Part shown: in pieces, positions 33,001 through 44,866 of the stretch
Layout of the letters: the number at the start of each line of letters is the position of its first letter
Numbering within the stretch: position 1 is the stretch's first letter
NCBI GenBank assembly: GCA_030685235.1
Contig: MU839118.1
Span: forward strand, 248,001-312,000
Direction: 5' to 3'
DNA from: Copromyces sp. CBS 386.78
Taxonomy: Eukaryota; Ascomycota; Sordariomycetes; Sordariales; Sordariaceae
Length of the DNA stretch: 64,000 bases
Notes under the pieces: generated by a model
What the model was told of the DNA's origin: nothing
The model's database searches: none
The model's input: the letters and a program-made list of their open reading frames with translations, nothing else
Translations under genes and position numbers: made by a program

Positions 33001-35173
33001 GACTGCCGCTTGCATGGTGAACGAGAAGGATGTCTTGGAAGTTACTACTTTCAGAGTTTGGGATGATTCTGGTTGGTGTTAGGTGTTACAAGCTGACAGG
33101 ACTGGTGATCCGAACTCAGGCTTTGGTGATAACCGTCATCCAACTGAAAGCTGACAGCAGTAATTCCATCTCGTGTCAAAGCCCTTGTCTCGAGGAGGAG
33201 CAACCGAGGAACTTGTTTCGCTCATCGAGACTGGTCACTCACCGTTGCTCAAGATGGAAGCTTGCCGGCTTTTTCAACGCATGCCTTGCTCTTACTCCCA
33301 CCTTAGAGTCAAAGCAAACATATCCCATTCCATGACTTTTTTAACAATACGTCTATTTACACACAAACTTCAGTCATCCGGTCATCTCACAGCCTCGCCC
33401 ACACTCATCACTACAAGAGTAGGGACCCCGGGTCATCTAGACAGCCTCATCCCATCCCGTCCGGCCAGGACAAACTTCCACAACTACAGAAACACACTCA
33501 GAACATATTAGTTGCTTTACAAACAGGGCTTTCCCGAGCTCATTCCAACGCATAACAGAGTCATAGGAAGCAAGTTTGTTGGTCCGGTAAGCATAATTCG
33601 CCCAAGTAGGTAGGTGAGTGGGCCGTTCCGGTCCTTCGTATCCCCCAAATGAATATAGAGATGATTTCGGTGCAGAAAGAGGCTGTATTTGCTTAACTGA
33701 CATCCGATTATCAATTCTCTCCATCTCATTTGGACTTGATCTCACCTGGGTGAAAACGCCTCAGGTTGCAGGGCGGAAAAAGCAGGACGTTGGGAGAGAC
33801 ACTCACCCATCCCTCTATAACCTCTCCCCTGGGAACACCCAGATCATTCTCAAACCCAAGATCTTAATCCAATAATTCACTTCTTCCGCGGGTTCGATAT
33901 TCTTCTAAATTCCCCCAACAAAAAGTGTCATGTCATTCCCCATTTTGACCACCCCAACCAGATACCACCATCCTCCCTGCCCTCCCCGAACGACGGTCAT
34001 ACCCTCGCAAACACTTCCCTTGCTGCTGGTATCACTGAAGATTCTGAATTACCGAAAAGCTACATCAAAATTCCACCTGGTAGTGGGTTCTGGCTTGTTC
34101 GATTGACGAAGAATGCGATGCATTGTACGAGTGTCCAGACCGATTCAATCGTGCCTTCCATTTGTTGAGCTCCCCCTAAGCGACAGCAAGGAACAGCGCA
34201 CTTGGAGGGTCAAACGTTCCTCCCTTGTTTGAGCTTGCGCTGAGAACTCGGTCAAGCAAGCCCACAGTCTCTGTAATTTCAAATACATCCGACGCTAGCC
34301 GATGGTATTGAGGGAAAGTCAAGTCGGGATCAAAGATCTAGTAGCGGCTCACATGACCCATGATGACCTGGGGGATTTAGTCCCACGGCCTTAACGGCTC
34401 TCACTTACCTGCCTTCTGCTCGACATCCTCTCTCGCAGTAACCGTGGCGTTCAAGACATGTCGAAGGGAAGATATGTTGATTTTTGTCACAAAGAAACAC
34501 AAGTTGGTCGGCGGTATGAATAAAAATGGTATCTTGTTAATATCTAGGGTATCTTGCTTTTCGCTATCCATGCCTCGCCCAATCCTGGCACAGCGGGCAG
34601 GGTATTGCTGCGAAATAAATGCATGCTAATACATCCAAGGATCCTCATTATCTCTTGGTTCTTCCATGATCTCCGCGTCATCTCTTTCTGCGGTCATCAT
34701 TTGCCCACCGACCCTATGTCTAATGAATATTCTTGACCCTCTATCAAGTCCCATCGTAAGAGTGACCAGGACGCTCACTAGTGTGATCTCAGTGCAAAAA
34801 GAAATTGGTGTTGGAACTGCATGATCAAGGTTCATCATATGCTTCTTGTTCCAGCCATACTCCCCAAATCGACCAATGGCCTCAGTTTTGTTCAACTCGA
34901 AGAGATGCCGGAAGTATAACCTGTGGAACGGCAATCCGTTTCGAGATAGTGACAAAATAACCACGTTGTGGCCTCAACGCCCTTTGCTTGTCGCCCCCGA
35001 AAGATACCATGCGACCAAATAGGGACAGACACCACCAAATCAAACGCCAATGTAATGCAAGCCATGCAGAAGTAAAAGTATAACGACCAAAAGGCAAAAC
35101 GTAATGGTACAGGGAGTCAATGAACTTGTAGAAAGAAGATCATCCCCATGAACTAAATGCCTAAAATTGCATG

Positions 35174-37519
35174 CTAACGCCTTGGTTGCTGTGAATATGC
35201 AGATGTCGTCGGCGGAAGGTCCCGTAAGGGCAACGAAAACGACTGACGAAAGGCGGGAATGGACTCCTGATACCGGCCGGCTCCTGCCATTGTCAACCCA
35301 CCATTGGGCATGGCGAATTCTGGAACAATGCCAGTGCGCACCTCATTCCGCCGCCCAAGTGGTTGGTAGTGTAGCTGAGTCGGTGGAATCGGGTTCGGAA
35401 GGTGGTATTGCTGGAGAAAGGCCGACGGCGGGGGGTGAAGTAGTGTTTCGGCATGTCGGACTGGTCTGTACGGGCTCGTCCGCTGTTGAAGATAGATATT
35501 GGAAGGAGAACTTGACATCGGAGTATGTATGAGCGGCTCGCCGATGGGAGATGAACCGAGATAAGCCCCGCTTGAGGTCAGGCTGTGCTGAGAGTGTAGG
35601 TGGTTCGCAGGCAGGGCATACTGAGAGGTCGGGTGAGCCGTTGTCGAAGCCGGAACGGCGGTCGACGGCGAAACACCAGAGCGGCTGGTCGGGAATATTG
35701 ATGGAATGGGAGCAGCCGTCGATGTGGAGTTGAGGTAGGTTGAAGCCATGCCCGGGGCAGGAAGAAGGATGGGCGGCAAAGAGATCATGCTCTCCGGCGC
35801 GTAGCTGACGCGGGAATAGACATCACCCGGGAGCGTAGTTGCCGTGGATGATTGAGCATTGTTCAGTGTCAAATTTGATACCGACAGGCGCGCTTGCTTT
35901 GAGGCTATCTCGCTTGTCGATGGAAGCAGCGCAAAGGCAAAGTCTCGAGGATTTCTGAGGGTCTGAGGTGCCGTTACTGTGGGATATAAGGTCTCCGAGG
36001 AGGCGTACGGCTTCAACGGCGTCCGACGTTTAGCTGGCGGTTCTGAATGATCAAACTCTGGCATGCTCCTCTTTCGGCTTAACGGTGTGCTTGCCGGGTT
36101 CCAGATTGGGGTTTGGCCCGCCGCATGGGCCAGCCAACCTTGACCAGAGCTCTGCTTCGCATAGAAACTCGCGCTTGGTGACTGTCCGGCCAGAGTCGGC
36201 TGCAGCGGTGAGGGGAAGTGCTGGACGGTATTGGGAGAGGGCAAATCCGAAACGGGGAGTGCGTTTGGCGACGGTGCAAACAGATTTGCTGAAGGGAGTT
36301 GTCGCGCTTGCTCCATGTATTCGCGGAATCTAGCCAGTTTGACCAGCCATTCCTCCCACTGCTTCTCGGTGACCAGGAGGCTGTATCGCATATTTCCCAG
36401 GAACTCAACCTCCATAACGTGAATCTCGTTTACCGAAAGCTGGGAGACTTCGGACCACGTCTTGTTGGTGTATGTGTTGTCGTCGAGAAACTTGTTCGCT
36501 AACATCAGCGCGACCGTGAGCAGCCGATACTCACTGCCTGGGAGCCCATGCATCTTTGGGTTCAGAACCTTAAGTCGATGGATGTACAAGAGAGACAGAA
36601 GAATAACATTCTGCGTCACCTGGGTAGTGGACAAGAGGTTATGAACCCATTTCTTGAAGTTGGGGCAAGCGATGGCGGGGCCCTCGATCCGCCGTACAGG
36701 GGCGCCCGGACGAAGGGCATCGTATGTCGCAGCCTGCTCAAGTAACTTGGAGGTTTCGAACCAAAACAAAGCCGTCAGATCGGCCACAAAATCCGAGAGG
36801 CTTCCGCCTTTGGGGCTGATACATGACGGAACCTGCAAGCTGTGTAGTGCCATGGCGGCATCCCGCGCCGAGATCTCTTGTTCTCGTTTGATCGGGCTTG
36901 GTGAGGACGGTCTTGACGGCCGCTGTGAGGATGGCTGCCGCGACTGGTGCTGGTACTGGTACTGCTGCTGCTGTTTTTGCGGGACGTATTGTTGTTGCTG
37001 TTGCTGTCGTGGTGAAGGTGGCTGTCGTGACTGATGCTGCTGTTGTTGGTATTGCTGATGCTGGTGGACATAGCCTCGCTGTGTCGAACCTGAATTCGAA
37101 CTGGTAGACGAAGCGGCAGTCGATCGTTGTTGTGGGTTAGGAAGGTTAATCGACTGTGTGTCCGAGTAAGAGGATAGTGAGTCGGAATTGAACATGTGGG
37201 CCAAATCTCGAGGCGGCCTTTGAGACGCCGCACTGCAACTGGAAAGTGAAGGCAGAGTTGAGTGTGAGTAAGACCTATGTTGCTCGTAAGAAGAAGTCAA
37301 GTTGGGCACTTGGTATGTGGTAGCCATGTCGTTGTCGTAGGGCGGCGTCTGAAGACCACCGGCACTGCTTGACTTTGAGTTTTTGATGAGGTTTCCGTAG
37401 CGGCGCCAGCCAGAGACGAGCGACTGGGTAGTCCACCGGTCTTCAGGAGACTGATGATGACTTGAGAAGGCCGACGAGGAGGGGAGAGGGTTTTGACACC
37501 GCGTCCTGGCGAGATACAT
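35174..37519 (-). CDS. Pho85-type cyclin (Clg1/Pcl-like) with poly-Q region
   Basis: A single open frame of 781 residues runs from ATG 37519. A second candidate start, MATTYQVPN, lies at residue 65; the longer form is preferred because residues 10-50 (NPLPSSSAFSSHHQSPEDRW) look non-random. Residues 150-200 are Gln-rich with HQSRQP repeats. The cyclin box spans about 241-400: L-S-D-F-V-A-D-L-T-A-L-F-W-F, then F-K-K-W-V-H-N-L-L, the helix V-I-L-L-S-L-L-Y-I-H-R-L-K, and the hallmark M-L-A-N-K-F-L-D-D-N-T-Y-T-N-K-T-W. That last motif is typical of PHO80-family cyclins that bind the CDK Pho85, and the overall form is closest to yeast Clg1 as I recall it. The remaining 380 residues are disordered and Ser/Pro-rich. 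The specific process controlled cannot be told. Confidence 0.85.
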   Translation of the reverse strand: MYLARTRCQNPLPSSSAFSSHHQSPEDRWTTQSLVSGWRRYGNLIKNSKSSSAGGLQTPPYDNDMATTYQVPNLTSSYEQHRSYSHSTLPSLSSCSAASQRPPRDLAHMFNSDSLSSYSDTQSINLPNPQQRSTAASSTSSNSGSTQRGYVHQHQQYQQQQHQSRQPPSPRQQQQQQYVPQKQQQQYQYQHQSRQPSSQRPSRPSSPSPIKREQEISARDAAMALHSLQVPSCISPKGGSLSDFVADLTALFWFETSKLLEQAATYDALRPGAPVRRIEGPAIACPNFKKWVHNLLSTTQVTQNVILLSLLYIHRLKVLNPKMHGLPGSEYRLLTVALMLANKFLDDNTYTNKTWSEVSQLSVNEIHVMEVEFLGNMRYSLLVTEKQWEEWLVKLARFREYMEQARQLPSANLFAPSPNALPVSDLPSPNTVQHFPSPLQPTLAGQSPSASFYAKQSSGQGWLAHAAGQTPIWNPASTPLSRKRSMPEFDHSEPPAKRRTPLKPYASSETLYPTVTAPQTLRNPRDFAFALLPSTSEIASKQARLSVSNLTLNNAQSSTATTLPGDVYSRVSYAPESMISLPPILLPAPGMASTYLNSTSTAAPIPSIFPTSRSGVSPSTAVPASTTAHPTSQYALPANHLHSQHSLTSSGAYLGSSPIGEPLIHTPMSSSPSNIYLQQRTSPYRPVRHAETLLHPPPSAFLQQYHLPNPIPPTQLHYQPLGRRNEVRTGIVPEFAMPNGGLTMAGAGRYQESIPAFRQSFSLPLRDLPPTTSAYSQQPRR

Positions 37520-38260
37520 GCCGCGAGAAAGCTCGTTCTTGACGACGGGGGAAAACAGTCGATATGACGTAGCGGGGAAAGAGTCCGGCGACGACGAATT
37601 ACTGCACTAGTGACTGCCTGGTAAGTGAGCAATTGGTGAAGTCCACTTGACGATGCGGCTTCTAGACCTGGATCAGAGCTCTGAGGTCAAAATGCACCCC
37701 AACATATGATGACGCCTAGACCGCAATGCTTCCCTCTCTTTTTCTCTGCCGTGGTCTCTTCCTGCCTTCAAGTGCGTGGTGCTTCAACTTTACCAAGTGG
37801 AGTCTGTAATTCGAAATTGCACTCGCGAAATTCGGGGACGGGAAGTGTGTTGGTGACTGGTTTTGTATGTCGCTCCTTCCCAATATTGAATTCGAATCGA
37901 CTCGTGCCGGCAGTCCAAGGCAGGTGCGAAAGGACAAGCGGCGTCGCGCGTGGACGGCTCAGAGGCAACTTCCAAACTGCTCCAGTCGCAACTCGTAGAA
38001 GCTTAACCGGATCGAGGGAACGAGCTACCTAATTCAGGTACCAGGCCAAGTGATGTGTGGCTCCTTTGACCGTGGTCCTTTATGGAGAACGCCTCCCTTT
38101 GCGACAGGACAAGCTCGGATCAAGATGGGCGCAAGGAAGCTTTGTCTGTGGAGGACTCTCTTCGCTGGAATGACACCCTGGACTGGCAAAGAACAGGATG
38201 TGACATGGAGGGAAGAAGAAGGGAGGGAGGGGGGAAGACCTGGATTCGAGTCGTTGGTGC

Positions 38261-38310
38261 CCGGGTCCGGGTCCGGGTCCGTGTCGTGTCGTGTCGTGTC
38301 GTGTTCTGTC
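38261..38310 (+). repeat. GGGTCC then GTGTC compound microsatellite
   Basis: About three GGGTCC hexamers run directly into about five GTGTC pentamers. Confidence 0.85.
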
Positions 38311-40204
38311 GTTCTCGCGATCGAGGCAATGTGGGCGTGGTCGTTGCCGTGGATGTCCGCTGTTGTTCGTGGTTCCTCTGTATCATACACACACTTCCAC
38401 CGTGACCCTTTCTGGCGACAATGGAATGGTGGTGACGGGAGGGTGAGGCACTGGTCACAGAGAAGCCCCTGGTGACGACGGATGATAGTCTGAGGCTGAA
38501 AGGAAGGAAGAATGAATAAGAAGTCGAAGGTTGTTTGAATGCCCCGAGTGAAGGGGGGGAGGGATACCGGCTCAGGGTACCTCAATCTCTAGGGATGGAG
38601 GAGGAGATAATGAAGGAAACAGAAGGAGTCGAGGTAAAACCCTCCCATTTCCTCTGCCATGATCCATGTTGGGTTTGGGGTTGAAGGAGGTCATGGTCCC
38701 GTCACGGTGTTCCGTTCGATTGCTTCCTCTTTCCCCGTCGTGGTTGCGTACTAGTATGTGTCCGTATCGGGTGAAGTACCAAAAAGTGAATTTGGGAAGC
38801 GTGTCAGTGGGGATCCCATGTTTCCATGTTGGGACGGGTCCCGTTCTCTGCGACATGCTTGTCTGCTTCCACAGGTCACTCCGTTGCAGGTCACTGCCAC
38901 TACTAGTGGCCCCGGCCTTGTGGTCTGGTCTTTCCACTCCCAGGACCCGCTGCCAGTGTCATTCTTTTTTTGAGGTACGGTGATCCAGTTGCTTGCACAT
39001 CCAAAGCATATGTAAGGTATGTACTGCGTACTGACCAGCTCTGGAAATTGCATCCACGCCATTTTTACGCTTCTTTGTGATCTTCCTTAGCCCGAGGCTC
39101 TTGGATTGCAAAGTGAACTGACTTGGTACTGACCTCTACCTACCTTTGTCTGCACATTCCGAATCCTCCTCGAGGTTTTGGTGCTGACCAGTCACGGCCC
39201 GTATCAATCGGGTCCCGGATGCAAAAAGCACAAGAAGGCTCCAGCAGCTGCGTCCAGTTGCCCACCGCCGGTCGCGCGTAAAGTGCCTCGCCCTCGACAT
39301 CTGGCTTGAGTGGTGTGGAACGGACAGATCCAGTCCTCCGCGTCAACACCGCTTCTGACTGGCTGGAGAGTCTCTGCTTTGGTGGATCACGCTCACCAAG
39401 GGCGGTCCCCCGGGGTCCTTGCCTCTTTCCATGTCGTTGAACGCGCTGCATGGCCATGGCCCGCTTCTTGGTGCTCCTTCCACTGCGATTTTCTTGGCTT
39501 TCATTCCAGTCTTTGTACCCCCGTGGGAAAGAACGAGCAGGACAGAAAGCGTGAGAAATGAGCACAACCTGCAACGAAGCAACTTGAATTGTCAGTCGGT
39601 GCCGGTTGGGGTTTTCTGGATACTTGGATCATAATCGGTCATTTGATTCGTCAATTGTCAGGCACCCTGTGGGCGTCTTACCGTGCCTGCACTCTCGTCT
39701 TTCACGCAGAGCAGGCAGGAAGAATGGCGAGGCAGTGGGCACTAGGCACACGGACCGGGGCTCCATAAAAAGGACCCTTGTACCAATCAAATTACACCTT
39801 TCTTCCTAGCTGGAATTGCTTTCACTCGCACTGGCACACACACTCTTGACACTGCATTGTATCTCGGCTGTCTGTTTTCTCTCGTTTTCATCAGTCAGTC
39901 CCAGTCACGGATCACAAAAGAATAAAATAAAATAATGAAGGTATCGGCGAGGATACGAACACTTTTTGCAGGCCACGCGGTTCGAGCAACTCTCCCCCTC
40001 GTTTCTCTTCCTTTTTATCTCTGACTTCCATGAACAACAGCTTTAGCGCCTCCGGAGATCCATTCATGGTGACCTCATCATCCCTGCCGTCAACGGCTTC
40101 TCCTTTTGTTTTCCTCCGTCGGGATTCAACACATTGCGACTTGAGGTCAGCGTCACCAGACTAGCAAACCACAGACCGCCAACCGATGCTGGAAAAGAAC
40201 GTGC

Positions 40205-40228
40205 TACATACATACATACATATACATA
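40205..40228 (+). repeat. CATA tetranucleotide microsatellite
   Basis: Five to six tandem CATA units, the last imperfect. Intergenic. Confidence 0.85.
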
Positions 40229-41657
40229 CCTATCTCTCGCTGACCCGGCCCCGCCCGGCCAATACCGTACAGCCCCTCCTCGTTTGTACATACGGTCCGA
40301 AGTTGCAGCACCACACACCCCCCCCAAGGCCCCTAGAGTTATTGCGGCCATAAACTTGTCCAGCCAACATAACAGCGGGCATATGGTATAACGAAACACA
40401 CATCGAAATGGCACCAAAACCAGGTGCAACACCAATCATGCCAGCCGTGGTTTGAGTGTCTGGAAAGTCGCTTTGTTGGTTGCTGCTTTCGCTTGCTCAT
40501 GCTGTCTGAGCCCTGTCACGGCCTGAGGTCAGTTGGCGTCAGATGAGGAGACTGAGAGCAGCTTTGCCTGTCTGCCTCGCCCTTCAAACGCATTACCATG
40601 TCGGCCCTTGCTGGACCTGGTGTCTCAGGCAGGAAATGGATGCATAGAAGAGGTAATGGTAAGACTGGAACCTTGTTCTCCACGTACTGTTATCGTCGGA
40701 GTACCGGTAGCCATCATCTCTGCCATGTCTACCAATGTCGAGCATGCCCCTCTCACTGTTGATGCAGTGGAGAAACAAGGACCACTCGCCCACTTTATCA
40801 CCAAACCACCAAAAAGTAAAAAAGGAGGCACGGGCTTTGCGTTGCTTGGCTTCTCCTGGGTTTGGCTTGGTGCCGGGCATCTCGCCATCATCCATTGATA
40901 GCCTGTTGAAAAAGCCTCGCCCACAGTCCAAGCCATGCCCTGTACGGTACCGGTCCACCAATCAAAGGCCAAAGCCGCCTTTCCAGAGGTCGGAAGCAAC
41001 AGTGTCGATTCGCGGGTCCCAAGTGGCTGGCCCCCTCTCCGTAATTTTTATCCTTTCCATGCCACCAAAAAGGGGGGTTTATCCGTGACTTAAACCTCAG
41101 CGCATGGCTTCCGCCGTCCATCCAAAAGAATCATGCCGTGATCAAAACCGAAACCACTTTTTTTTCCAGCCAGCACCGCGTCACGACACCCACACAACCT
41201 TGTCAAGATTGATCAAAAGTGCAACGCTGGAGCGCTATTGAACACACAAGCCGCCCGACAAAGTCCTCTTTCGACAATGTACCCTTCGCCAACCGCCACG
41301 GAACTCGCCCACTCAGAGTCTCTCCCTTGAACTTGCTTTCCTGCCGCCGTGCCGGGCAAAAGGCCTCCTCCCTGGAGTCACTCTTGCGTCTTCAGCCTTT
41401 TTTTGTCCGGAAAGTCTGGAAATAGAACGCCTCACGATGCATCCAACATGACTTCCAGACGTCCGACTAGAGACATAGTACATCGCACACACGCACACAA
41501 ACGCACGCGCACACGGACGGGATCCTCTTTATTAGAGCTGAATGATTGATGAGCGCAAGTCGATCCGAGTGTCGCTTGCAGGTTTGTAGTACTCGTTGCC
41601 ATTTCCAGAAACATCATAATGAGCACGACCCGGAGGAGCTGGCTGTGAAATGGAGCG

Positions 41658-41893
41658 TCAGCGACCCGCTCTTTTCTTGCCTCTCTTTCCATCCTGAATT
41701 CTGACCCCCATCATCTCAACTGTTTTGGCTCCTAGTCTTGCAAAGCACTTTAGTGTCGGCATGTTTTTCCCGTTGCGGAAAACGACAAAGACCGAAAGGC
41801 TCAGCTCTGGATGGTTTGCGTCCAAAACCTTGCCTACCGAAGAAACTCGGGCAACTGGCAAACCTCTAATGCCGGAAAACCAGGTTATCTGGG
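41658..41893 (-). other. Possible orphan 3' exon beside the AT-rich island
   Basis: On - a frame follows an acceptor-like TTACAG and ends at TGA 41658-41660. It reads NYAFSTQITWFSGIRG, then LPVARVSSVGKVLDA, a hydrophobic LSLSVFVVF stretch, and a basic end GKRGKKRAGR. There is no ATG at its 5' end. The left 35-bp inverted-repeat arm lies inside it (41835-41869). It may be the end of a gene cut off by the adjacent island, or a chance frame. No family was recognised. Confidence 0.25.
41835..41869 (+). repeat. Left arm of a perfect 35-bp inverted repeat
   Basis: Every base matches the reverse complement of 44867-44901. The match stops abruptly on both sides. The arm contains several CpA and TpG pairs, so it has not been RIP-mutated. 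It lies about 120 bp outside the AT-rich island. Confidence 0.97.
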
Positions 41894-42070
41894 TAGAAAA
41901 AGCATAGTTCTGTAAGGCTTACGTCCGGCTTCCTGCACCGAAATGTATGTGTGTTAAGGTGGAGGGCAATATCGCTGGTCGGGGGCTTGTTAATTGGGCC
42001 TTTTCTACTATACTTTTACTAGGGGGATTTCTTTTATTTTATTGGGGGATCTAGCCTAGTTTTTCTCCTT

Positions 42071-42115
42071 CTTTTACCCCTATCTCTTTTACCCCTATTT
42101 CTTTTACCCTTATTA
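42071..42115 (+). repeat. 15-bp tandem repeat, three copies
   Basis: Units of CTTTTACCCCTATCT with one to three changes each, near the left edge of the AT-rich island. Confidence 0.8.
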
Positions 42116-42572
42116 TAGTACTACTATTTAAATATATTACCTTTATTATTTATATTTATCTTTATAGCTTATAAAAAAGTCCTGCTTAGCGTAATTAATA
42201 TTGTTTATAAATAAATAAAGCGATTTAACATAAATAAACCTATAGTATTAACGTTCGCTATATTTAAATATAACCGACGATTACTTTAATTTTCGTTAGT
42301 TTCGTAAAAAATACGAATATTTTTTCGTCCTTCGAATTCTATTAATTCCTAACGTATTAGAGGGAATTACTTTTATAGACTTCGATAAAGAGATTTATTA
42401 TAGTTGGGTTCGTAATAGTAGCCGTTATTTTATCGAAAACGAGGTTAGGGATAGGAAGGAAGTACGTTATTATATTGTAGATTTGGGTAAATACTAGAAT
42501 TGTTAGGATAACTACTTTTAAAAGGTTCGTACTTAGTAGAACGGCTTTGCTATTTGTTATTATCATTGTAAC

Positions 42573-42674
42573 GATAGTGAAGATAAGGGTAATAATACTA
42601 AAGATAGTGAATTTATTAATAAGGGTGATAATATTAAATATAACGAATTTATTAATAAGGGTGATAAAGTTTAA
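42573..42674 (+). repeat. 36-bp period tandem repeat inside the island
   Basis: A 22-bp segment beginning GAATTTATTAATAAGGG occurs at 42609-42630 and 42645-42666, with a degenerate third copy 36 bp further left. It might reflect a repeated protein or terminal segment of the lost element. Confidence 0.75.
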
Positions 42675-42853
42675 TTATTATTATTTAGATTACTAGTTAT
42701 TAAATTCGTTATTATTTTTTTTTGTATAAAATTAAAGTAATAAAATAATCCCTCTTTTTTTTATAACTTCTTTTTAATAGATTTCTTTTATCTATTATCT
42801 TTTTTAATACGGGTATAGTATAATAGTTATACGTAACTTTCCTAATTTTGTGT

Positions 42854-42886
42854 GCCTTCTCTTTTGCCTTCTCTTTTGCCTTTTGC
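42854..42886 (+). repeat. 12-bp GCCTTCTCTTTT tandem repeat
   Basis: Two full copies and a partial one; on - this would encode a Lys/Glu-rich run. It lies within the island. Confidence 0.8.
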
Positions 42887-44866
42887 TTTTTTTCGTTATT
42901 GATTTCGTAGATTAGACTTTCGTTGTCTTCGTACTCGGGAATATTATTAAAATTATTAACGTTAGGGATATCGCTAGCTGTTTACTAATTATCCTAAATT
43001 AGGGTATTTCTATTAATATTTTTAATATTAATAAAGTGATTTTCTAATTTATTTAGAAGGATAGAAATACTATTATTTTTAAAAAATTTGATTATAATAT
43101 TTTTTTTATTAGTTTGTAAGCGCTAGTAAACGCGAAAAATAATATAAGTAATTAATACCTTCTTATTAGATATAGATTATCTTTTACTTAAGTATTAATA
43201 ATTTTATTCGAAAATTATTTAGTTGATTTCGTTTTTTATTATTTATTTAAATATAGAATTAATAATTATATTTAATAGTTATAATAGATTTGTAAAATTA
43301 TTAGGGATTATAGCCGTTATTACCTTATTAGGTATTACATTGATTTTATTATATATAATTTAGGAATTATATAATAGGTATATATTTATAATTAAGAGCG
43401 TTTTTCTTAATTCTTTCGAAATAGGTATAAATTCCTCTTCAAATTAATTGTAAAGAAACTATTTGTTTTAATATATTGAAGTATTAAATTTAATTAATAT
43501 ATTTTGAGCGTAGAGGTATTGTTCTCTTTTAAAAATTTTCCCCTCCCTAGAAAAGATAATAGTTGGTTTTAAATATTAATTGCCGTTAGTAAAAATATAG
43601 AAGATAAAAGTATATTATTATTTATTTTATCTGTTATAAGTAGTTTTTTTAAATATAATTCTAGTACTTTTGAATTCGTAAGTATAATTATCGATAAATT
43701 CGAAGGGGATAAGAATTTCGTTGAAATTAAGGATATTGGAAGGAGGAAATCGGGGAAGATCGTTAGGTATAGTTAATTAATTATTACGCTTAATAAATTT
43801 ATAGGGTTTCTATTATTAGCCTTCGAAAATCTTTAAGTCTTCGCCGATATTTTTTAAATCTTCCCCGATAATTTATTCCTTCGTTTTACTTTAAGAATAA
43901 GTTTATTTTAATATATAATTCGCTTAGTAATTATTGAGTTTAATAGGTAACCCGACGGTAAAATATATAATATCGTTTTAAGAAATTATTAAATTAATTA
44001 CGTAAAAATTTAAATATACGAAGGATTTCTAAGTAAATTTCGTTAAAGAAGGCCCTAAATTTATAATAAAATTATATTATAGTTACTAAATTATAATTCT
44101 AGCGGGTATTTTAGAATACGTTATATAATTACCCCTCTATCTCTAATTATACTACTTTACTTTTTCTCGTTAATTTTAATAAGATATTTTCGCGGTTTAT
44201 TTACTAATTTATAATAGTTCGACAGAATACGTTATATATATCGTAAACTTCGTTATATATTATATTACGAGTGCCGTTATAGGTTCGTTTATTACTATTT
44301 CGAATTTATAGTAGTTTATTATATAAGACGCATTATTAAGTAAAGAAAGTAATAATTTATTCGCGAATCCTATTAATATTATATCCCCCCTCTTTATTAA
44401 TTATTATACGAGGTTACGTTACGTTAATTTATATTTAAATATTTTAATTACTAATTTATAATTTTTTTTAATATAAATAGGACTAATTTAATTGCTTAAA
44501 CGGATTTTTTCGCTTAATTTTATAGTTATTATACGGTTTAGTTACGGGATTAGGGCGTTATTAGGCAATCTCTTATTAAGATAATTGTAATAGGGGATTA
44601 TTATTATTACTTACGTTTAATTAATTCGATTAAAATATAACGATATTTTATAATAGCTAGCGATAATAGTAAATTAATAATAACAACGAAAGTAATATAA
44701 AGTATATAGAATATAGGGAAAAATAAATAGGGAGATAATTGGAATAGAAACTATAACCCCCGACGGCTATCAATACTATATATATTGAATTGTAGTTAAA
44801 AACTAGGCTTATAGAGTATATTAAGTATGTTGTTAACTATATTAGCTATCGGGCGCTCAAAGAGGG

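Larger units (their letters stand above)
25590..35173. other. 9.6-kb gene-poor spacer
   Basis: The left end is the leader/promoter of the coiled-coil gene and includes a GT tract at about 25819-25852. Within the spacer are a 12-bp minisatellite (29577-29603), a 16-T run (30040-30055) and a TACCTACCTAG copy (31293). Two long frames exist: 218 codons on - (26454-27110) and 295 codons on + (28178-29062, first codon GTG). Neither shows a recognisable domain, signal peptide or splice context, so both are left unannotated. No tRNA or rRNA was found. Confidence 0.45.
37520..41657. other. 4.1-kb spacer upstream of the cyclin gene
   Basis: This presumably carries the cyclin promoter and a long leader. 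It contains a GGGTCC/GTGTC repeat at 38261-38310 and a CATA repeat at 40205-40228. Frames of 100-180 codons occur but they lack motifs and several begin at non-ATG codons. No RNA gene was recognised. Confidence 0.5.
41990..44850. mobile_element. AT-rich island with RIP signature, probable transposon relic
   Basis: Composition changes sharply near 41990 to very AT-rich, TpA-dense DNA and changes back near 44850. In sampled lines CpA and TpG are nearly absent while CpG (for example in ACG, TCG) persists. That dinucleotide-specific loss on both strands is what repeat-induced point mutation produces when it converts CpA to TpA in duplicated DNA. No intact gene survives; a 69-codon Ile/Thr/Asn-rich frame on - at 42357-42566 is the only long frame and is too degraded to assign. 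An 8-bp pair, GTCGGGGG at 41978 and CCCCCGAC at 44757, lies near the two edges and could be remnant terminal inverted repeats. Transposon origin is inference; class is unknown. Confidence 0.7.

Noticed and set aside
42357..42566. 69-codon frame on - inside the AT-rich island as a surviving transposon protein
   Set aside because: Ile/Thr/Asn-rich translation is expected from AT-biased mutated DNA; no catalytic motif can be recognised.
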